Positions 59,205-64,000 of a stretch of 64,000 bases of DNA are shown here, piece after piece. Source of the DNA: JOPF133 sp052144935 (GTDB taxonomy: Bacteria > Acidobacteriota > Terriglobia > Bryobacterales > Bryobacteraceae); NCBI GenBank assembly GCA_052144935.1, contig JBKQPR010000065.1, positions 4,957 through 68,956 of the forward strand. Reading direction: 5' to 3'. A program made the translations under genes and the position numbers. Below the pieces are notes generated by a model. The model was not told where the DNA came from. It was given only the letters and a program-made list of their open reading frames with translations, and did no database searches. Numbering within the stretch: position 1 is the first letter of the stretch; each line of letters begins with the position of its first letter.

Positions 59205-59360
59205 ATGAGTGTCGCCGAACTTGAGGACGCCGTCGCCGTACTGGAGCGTCCCGAGAGCATGCCCGCGCCCGCCGGCATCCGACCGGAGCTGGAACAGGAG
59301 GCCGCCGAGTTCATCTGCCGCCAGGTGCTGGAACGCGGCGCTACGTTCTTTGACGGGTAG
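59205..59360 (+). CDS. Possible small protein
   Basis: A 51-residue frame (MSVAELEDAVAVLERPESMP, ending VLERGATFFDG) has a TATATT 6 nt before its ATG, like many genes here. It is acidic, helical, with one cysteine and no known domain. It could be a genuine small gene or the front end of a lost longer one; sequence to 59500 reads plausibly in another frame (LPDRAKAAAASLAGELLG). Confidence 0.35.
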   Translation: MSVAELEDAVAVLERPESMPAPAGIRPELEQEAAEFICRQVLERGATFFDG

Positions 59361-59504
59361 GAGCGCGGGACCGGGGTCACGGTCTGCGCCTTCCGGACCG
59401 GGCCAAGGCTGCGGCGGCCAGTCTGGCAGGTGAGCTGTTGGGCGCCGTGGTGACGGAGTCGGACGATTGCGCGGACGGTTTCGCCGCTGACCGTCGGTTG
59501 CTCC

Positions 59505-61118
59505 TCAGTGCCGGAAATGCCGGATTCCTGTGAAGACCATGGCGGCGCCCAGCCGGTCGGCGGCGGCGATGACTTCCGGGTCGCGCACCGAGCCGCCGGG
59601 CTGGATGAAGGCCGTGGCGCCGCTCTTGACGGCCTCCTCGACGCCATCGGAAAAGGGGAAAAAGGCGTCCGACGCCACCACCGTGCCGGCCAGGGGCAGC
59701 ACGGCTTTCATGGCGCCGATGCGGACCGAATCCACGCGGCTCATCTGGCCCGCCCCCACTCCCACGATCTGGCCGGGCCGGGCGTAGACAATGGCATTGG
59801 ATTTGACGTGCTTGGCCACCTTCCAGCCGAACTCCAGCGCGCGCCATTCTTCTTCCGTGGGAGCGCGCTGGGTCTTCACCTGGGCGGCCGCGCGGTCGAG
59901 GCCGGCGGTGTCGGGGGTCTGCGCCAGGAAGCCGCCGGAAATCGATTTGATGGTCAGGCGATCGGGCGCGGCAGCTACGCGCACCAGGCGCAGGTTCTTT
60001 TTGACGGCGAAAACCGCCAGGGCTTCAGGGGAAAAACCGGGCGCGGCGATGGCCTCCACGAAGATCCTGGAAATTTCGTGGGCGGTCTCCTCGTCGACCG
60101 GCCGGTTGAGGCCGATCACGCTGCCGTAGGCCGAGACGGGATCGCACTCCAGGGCCTTGCGCCAGGCTTCGGCGAGGCTCTCCTGCTCGGCGCAGCCGCA
60201 GGGGTTGGTGTGCTTGATGATGGCGGCGGCGGGCGCGGAAAACTCGCCGGCAAGCTGCCAGGCGGCGTCCAGATCCACCAGGTTGTTGTACGACAGCTCC
60301 TTGCCCTGCAACTGCCGGCCGCCGGCGACGCCCATGCCGGCTTGGCCGTAGAGGGCGGCCGACTGGTGGGGATTCTCGCCGTAGCGCAGGTCCATCAATT
60401 TGGGAGCGTGGATATCCAGCGCGGCCGGCAGCGCGCCGGGCTGCGCCATAGGCAAAGCGCCGGGCAGCGCGCCGGGCAAGGCGCCAGGCGGGGCGCCAGG
60501 CAAGGCCGCGGGCAAGGCGCTGGGCGCGTCCACCTGCTGAAGACGGGCGCTGATGGCGGCGTCGTAGGCCGCGGTAGTGCGGAAGGCGCGCTGGGCCAGG
60601 CGCCAGCGAGTGGCCAGGGAGAGCGCACCGCCGCCGCCGTGGAGTTCGTCGAGCAGGGGCGCGTAGTCGTCGGGCGAGACTACCACGGCAACGTCCTGAT
60701 AATTCTTGGCGGCGGCGCGGATCATGCTGGGGCCGCCGATATCGATGTTCTCGATCAGCTCTTCGAGGGACGCGTTGGGGCGGGCGGCCACGCTGGAAAA
60801 GTCGTACAGGTTGACCACCACCATGTCGATGGGCGCGATGGCGTGGCTGGCCAGCGCCTGCATGTGCTCGGGCCGCGCGCGCATGGCCAGAATGCCGCCC
60901 GCAATGGTGGGATGCAGAGTCTTGACGCGCCCATCCAGCATTTCGGGGAAGCCGGTGACTTCGGCCACATCGCGGACCGGCACGCCGGACTGGCGCAGCA
61001 GGCGGGCGGTGCCGCCGGTGGAGACGATCTCGGCGCCCAGGTCGCTGACAGCGCGGGCGAAATCGACGATGCCGGTTTTATCGGTGACGCTGAGGAGAGC
61101 GCGTTGGATTCTGTTCAT
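59505..61118 (-). CDS. purH: Bifunctional AICAR transformylase/IMP cyclohydrolase
   Basis: This 537-residue enzyme catalyses the last two steps of IMP synthesis. The N-terminal cyclohydrolase domain shows ALLSVTDKTGIVDFARAVSD, EIVSTGGTARLLRQSGV and DMVVVNLYDFSS. The transformylase domain shows MDLRYGENPHQSAALYGQAG, GKELSYNNLVDLDAAWQLAG, IIKHTNPCGCAEQES and SDAFFPFSDGVEEAVKSGAT. Between them, residues about 193-233 are an in-frame array of four-residue units (ALPG, APPG, ALPM, AQPG), absent from other PurH proteins I know. It falls in the interdomain linker, so activity may be retained. It is a single gene. Confidence 0.93.
   Translation of the reverse strand: MNRIQRALLSVTDKTGIVDFARAVSDLGAEIVSTGGTARLLRQSGVPVRDVAEVTGFPEMLDGRVKTLHPTIAGGILAMRARPEHMQALASHAIAPIDMVVVNLYDFSSVAARPNASLEELIENIDIGGPSMIRAAAKNYQDVAVVVSPDDYAPLLDELHGGGGALSLATRWRLAQRAFRTTAAYDAAISARLQQVDAPSALPAALPGAPPGALPGALPGALPMAQPGALPAALDIHAPKLMDLRYGENPHQSAALYGQAGMGVAGGRQLQGKELSYNNLVDLDAAWQLAGEFSAPAAAIIKHTNPCGCAEQESLAEAWRKALECDPVSAYGSVIGLNRPVDEETAHEISRIFVEAIAAPGFSPEALAVFAVKKNLRLVRVAAAPDRLTIKSISGGFLAQTPDTAGLDRAAAQVKTQRAPTEEEWRALEFGWKVAKHVKSNAIVYARPGQIVGVGAGQMSRVDSVRIGAMKAVLPLAGTVVASDAFFPFSDGVEEAVKSGATAFIQPGGSVRDPEVIAAADRLGAAMVFTGIRHFRH
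60418..60530. repeat. 12-bp tandem repeat inside purH
   Basis: About nine units of GCGCCRGGCARS (plus strand) are in register with the purH codons, each adding four residues of type A-L-P-G. The units differ at one to three bases. The flanking purH sequence is normal on both sides. Confidence 0.8.
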
Positions 61119-61174
61119 CTACTCCGCACGATAACAGAAAGCCCACGGCTGGCGCTCGACCGGCCCGGCCTGCC

Positions 61175-61257
61175 GCGGGACAGGCTGAATGCCATATGGC
61201 TGAATGCCTGTCCCGCCAATTGTTGACGCCCTTTGGTGGGCCAGGCGCTTTCGCCTG
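61175..61257. repeat. Nested palindrome and a second hairpin between purH and the reductase
   Basis: GCGGGACAGGC (61175-61185) and GCCTGTCCCGC (61206-61216) enclose TGAAT, the palindrome GCCATATGGC and TGAAT again. A further hairpin CAGGCG-CTTT-CGCCTG follows at 61242-61257. Both genes run leftward, so this could end the reductase transcript or sit in the purH leader. It may equally be a dispersed repeat. Confidence 0.55.
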
Positions 61258-61291
61258 TCTGCACCGGCCTTTCGCCGCGGGACGCGGAATT

Positions 61292-63088
61292 TCAGGCGGC
61301 GCATTCGCCGCGGCCAAGCTGCAGCGAATAGGCCTGCTCGTCGCCCCAGTCCTGGTAGATCTCCGGGAACAGCTCGGCGGGCTTGGCGAATACGGCGGTC
61401 ATCTCGCGGAACGTCTCGACGCGCTCGCGCAGGATGTACTGGCGGAAGCTCTCGCCGGGTTGGCGGTGGACCAGGAAATGATCCAGCACGCGCGTGACGG
61501 CGGCCGGCGCGAGACGCGCGGGAATCGATTGCACGGCCAGGCCGAAGCGCATGATGCCCTGCTCGTCGAAGCCGCCGCCGAGGAGCATCTGGTAATACGG
61601 AATCTCGCGGCCGTCCACCTTGCGGGCATTGCCGTAGAAACCGATATCGGCGATCCAGTGGTGGCCGCAGGCATTCGGGCAGCCGCTGGCCTTGATGGAA
61701 AGCCGCTGCACCTGCGGATCGTCGTACCGGCGAACGGCCTGTTGCAGCGCGGCGCCCAGATTCATGGTCTTGGTGAGGCCCAGGTTGCAGGTATAAGCGC
61801 CGGGGCAAGTCACCACGTCTTCGATGCGATGCGCGCCGGATTCCGCCAGGCCCAGCTCGCCGAGCGCGGCGTAGACCTGCCGCAGGCGGCGCAAAGGCAG
61901 GAATGCCAGCACCAGGTTCTGGTTGACGTCCACGCGTACCAGCCCGTCGCCGCCCGTCGCGGCCAAATGGGCCAGCCCGCGGAACTGCGCGGCGCTAAGA
62001 TTGCCCTGGTCCACCCGCACGATGGCCGCGGCATATCCCGCCTGCTTCTGCTGGACGACGTTGCTTTCGAGCCACCGCTCGTATTCCGGCGTGTTCGAAG
62101 AGTGCCCCGCGCCATTAGCGGACACGACCGGCAGGGTATCGCCCGCGCCCAGCGGATGGGGGTGGGACTGGTAGCCTCCGAAACCTTCGGGCACATGCTC
62201 CGGCCAGGCGATGCCGCCGTGTTCAAGAATATCGTCGTACTCCTTCCCGATCCGCTCCTTCATCCACTCGATGCCCCGCTCGCGCAGCACGAACTTCATG
62301 CGGGCGGTGTTCTTGTTCTTGCGGTTGCCATACTGGTTGAAGACCCGGATGACGGCCTCGATGCGGTTCAGCAGGCGCTCTTCGGGGACGAACTCCTCTA
62401 GCAGTTGGGCCTCCACGGGCAGCGGGCCCAGGCCGCCGCCGATGATCATGCGGAATCCCCGCTTGCCGTCGCGGATCTGGGCGCGCAAGCCGATATCGTT
62501 GATGGCGCCCTGGACGCAGTCGTGTCCCGCGCAGCCATCGAAGGCGATCTTGAACTTGCGCGGCAGATTGCCGGTGAGGTCCTTGCGCAGGAGGGCGTAG
62601 GCCACCCGCTGGGCGTACGGGCGCACGTCGAATACCTCGTCGCGGGCGATGCCGGACCAGGCGCAGGTGGTGACGTTGCGGACGGTGTTGTAGCAGGCTT
62701 CGCGGTTGGTGAGGCCGGCATCGGCCAGCAGGTGCATCAGGTCGGCCACGCGCGCCAGCGGAACGAAGTGATATTGCACATTCTGGCGCGTGGTGATGTG
62801 GCCGCGGCCTCCGCCGAACTCTTCGGCGATCCGGCCAAGCTGCTCCATCTGGCCGACGGTCGCGAGGCCGCTGGGGATCTTGCAGCGCACCATTTGGACC
62901 CCGGCCTGGCGCTGCCCGTAGATGCCATGCTTCAGGCGGAAGGGGCGGAATTCGTCTTCGGTGATCTCCCCATTCAGAAATGCCTGGGCGCGATGGCGGA
63001 AGGTTTCGATCTCCTGGCGAACAGTGTGAGAGTGTTGAATCTCAAGCTCTTCGCGTTCGGTAAGGGGTGCTGGTGCAAGCGTGGCCAT
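61292..63088 (-). CDS. Nitrite/sulfite reductase, ferredoxin-type, siroheme/4Fe-4S
   Basis: This 598-residue enzyme of the NIR/SIR family has two ferredoxin-like half domains (LKHGIYGQRQAGVQMVRCKI and LVRVDVNQNLVLAF) and the substrate-binding GHITTRQNVQYHFV. The cofactor cysteines are CPGAYTCNLGL and SGCPNACGHHWIADIGFYG. TTCAWSGIARDEVFDVRP is also conserved. It reduces nitrite to ammonia or sulfite to sulfide with six electrons; the sequence alone does not settle which. No siroheme or transport genes are adjacent. A 12-bp palindrome lies about 20 bp upstream. Confidence 0.88.
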   Translation of the reverse strand: MATLAPAPLTEREELEIQHSHTVRQEIETFRHRAQAFLNGEITEDEFRPFRLKHGIYGQRQAGVQMVRCKIPSGLATVGQMEQLGRIAEEFGGGRGHITTRQNVQYHFVPLARVADLMHLLADAGLTNREACYNTVRNVTTCAWSGIARDEVFDVRPYAQRVAYALLRKDLTGNLPRKFKIAFDGCAGHDCVQGAINDIGLRAQIRDGKRGFRMIIGGGLGPLPVEAQLLEEFVPEERLLNRIEAVIRVFNQYGNRKNKNTARMKFVLRERGIEWMKERIGKEYDDILEHGGIAWPEHVPEGFGGYQSHPHPLGAGDTLPVVSANGAGHSSNTPEYERWLESNVVQQKQAGYAAAIVRVDQGNLSAAQFRGLAHLAATGGDGLVRVDVNQNLVLAFLPLRRLRQVYAALGELGLAESGAHRIEDVVTCPGAYTCNLGLTKTMNLGAALQQAVRRYDDPQVQRLSIKASGCPNACGHHWIADIGFYGNARKVDGREIPYYQMLLGGGFDEQGIMRFGLAVQSIPARLAPAAVTRVLDHFLVHRQPGESFRQYILRERVETFREMTAVFAKPAELFPEIYQDWGDEQAYSLQLGRGECAA

Positions 63089-63108
63089 AAAAGTACCGAT
63101 TCCCGATA

Positions 63109-63120
63109 GGGATTAATCCC
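63109..63120. promoter_or_regulatory. Palindrome GGGATTAATCCC in the divergent promoter region
   Basis: A perfect 12-bp palindrome lies 20 bp before the reductase start and 71 bp before the SDR start. Assimilatory reductases are usually regulated, so an operator is plausible; the regulator is unknown. Confidence 0.4.
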
Positions 63121-63191
63121 TCATACTAAATAGAGATTACCTAGAATGAACGGAAGTTGCAAGTGGGGGCAAACTTTGGAAGGATTTCAGC

Positions 63192-63776
63192 ATGAACCGG
63201 TTAAAGGACAAGCGCGCCCTCATCACGGGAGGCACCAGCGGTATCGGCCTCGAAACCGCCCGCCAGTTTCTCAAGGAAGGCGCCCGCGTCGCGATCACCG
63301 GCCAAAATCCGGCCACTATCGAAGCGGCACGCACGGAACTGGGTAGCGGCGTGATGGCGATTCGCGCCAACGCGGGCGATGTCGAGGCTCAGCGGGCGGT
63401 TGCGGAAGCCGTTCGACAGGCCTTCGGCGGCCTCGATATTCTGTTCGTCAACGCCGGGGTCGCCGATTTGCGGCCCATCGAGCAGTGGGACGAGGCGGGC
63501 TTCGACCGTTCCGTCGCCATCAATCTGAAGGGGCCGTTCTTCCTGATTCAGGCATTGCTGCCGATTTTGGCCAATCCCGCGTCAATCGTGCTCAACGCCT
63601 CGGTAAACGCGCACATCGGCATGCCGAACACTACTATTTATGGCGCTACCAAGGCGGGCCTCCTGTCGCTGGCCCGCACGCTCTCGGGCGAACTGATCTC
63701 GCGCGGCATCCGCGTCAATGCCGTCAGCCCCGGCCCGATTTCGACACCGCTGTATGGCAAGCTCGGCCTGGCGGGC
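63192..63776 (+). pseudogene. SDR-family oxidoreductase, 3' end lost
   Basis: From the ATG at 63192 (preceded by GGAAGGA) the protein reads RALITGGTSGIGLETARQFL, FVNAGVADLRPIEQWDEAGF, the catalytic YGATKAGLLSLARTL (YxxxK) and VSPGPISTPLYGKLGLAGA at residue 195. Classical SDRs run to about 250 residues. Here the sequence switches at about 63770-63778 to a reverse transcriptase in another frame. The SDR frame stays open to the window edge but is arginine-rich and unlike any SDR. Confidence 0.75.
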
Positions 63777-64000
63777 GCGAATCGTAAACTACGCGGACGA
63801 CTTTGTGATACTCAGTCGCGGCAAAGCGGCAGAGGCATTGGGATGGACGCGTGGGGTGCTGGAGCGGCTGGGACTGACACTGAACGAGAAGAAGACGAGC
63901 CTCCGGAATGCGCGGCGGGAGCGATTCGATTTTCTGGGATACACATTCGGGCCGCACTTCAGCGGGCGGACAGGCAGGGAGTACCTCGGATACAGTCCGT
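63775..64000 (+). mobile_element. ltrA: Group II intron reverse transcriptase/maturase fragment
   Basis: The frame beginning at about 63775 reads ARIVNYADDFVILSRG (YADD catalytic motif), AAEALGWTRGVLERLGLTLN, EKKTSLRNARRERFDFLGYT and FGPHFSGRTGREYLGYSP, and runs off the window. This is the palm and early thumb part of a bacterial group II intron RT. The first 200 or so residues and the intron 5' RNA domains are absent at the SDR junction, so the left side is truncated or recombined. The rest may continue beyond 64000. Confidence 0.85.

Overview
The window is high-GC bacterial chromosome, most likely from an acidobacterium of the Solibacter/Bryobacter kind. The main clues are three ADOP-type (acidobacterial duplicated orphan permease) genes, three copies of the DUF3738 'soil-associated' protein, an Oar-like TonB-dependent receptor of more than 1300 residues, a hopanoid-type glycosyltransferase (HpnB) and several PadR regulators. 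No tRNA, rRNA, CRISPR array or complete insertion sequence was seen. Species identity is an inference.

Layout. 0-14.4 kb: cell-envelope glycosyltransferases (GT4, a GT-C membrane protein, GT2 plus a methyltransferase, HpnB), DUF3738, DUF2061 and ArgS, with gene debris between them. At 12.6-14.4 kb a membrane-anchored protein with YGGPP repeats sits 4 bp ahead of a radical SAM/SPASM enzyme that carries a frameshift. 14.7-18.7 kb: the TonB receptor. 18.7-22.1 kb: a ParE/Phd-type toxin-antitoxin pair between direct repeats, DUF2103, Pcm, NAD-type isocitrate dehydrogenase and a receiver protein. 22.2-32 kb: DUF3738, an LssY_C protein, a TIM-barrel isomerase, an orphan ADOP permease and an M50 protease-TPR protein. 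32.1-32.5 kb: a GC-rich repeat block. 32.9-33.7 kb: a scrap of sulfatase joined to a broken MNT/HEPN pair. 33.8-38.7 kb: a tightly overlapping operon (DUF3047, epimerase, PAP2, GNAT-like acyltransferase, serine-palmitoyltransferase-like enzyme) that reads as a bacterial sphingolipid pathway. 39-50 kb: DUF202-DUF302 fusion, GH2 glycosidase, PadR with two tandem ADOP permeases, DoxX, a broken SRPBCC gene, and a second PadR with a membrane-thioredoxin fusion. 50-64 kb: PQQ dehydrogenase, glyoxalase-fold protein, dead beta-lactamase-like and DUF3738 genes, amidase, adenosine-specific kinase, DUF711, DUF4337, TadA, PurH, a nitrite/sulfite reductase, and an SDR gene cut by a group II intron reverse-transcriptase fragment at the right edge.

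Four patterns cut across the gene list. (1) 12-bp, in-frame, four-residue repeats lie inside enzymes (HpnB, the epimerase, GH2, PurH), and a related GGGCCC-centred sequence recurs between genes. (2) A 73-bp, nearly perfectly palindromic element lies inside the start of the PQQ dehydrogenase; removing exactly those 73 bp restores a start with a good ribosome site. (3) Many genes have a TATAAT-like hexamer only 5-8 nt before the start codon, which suggests leaderless transcripts. (4) Several genes carry single-base frameshifts or joins to unrelated gene pieces, pointing to heavy gene decay or, in part, to sequence errors.
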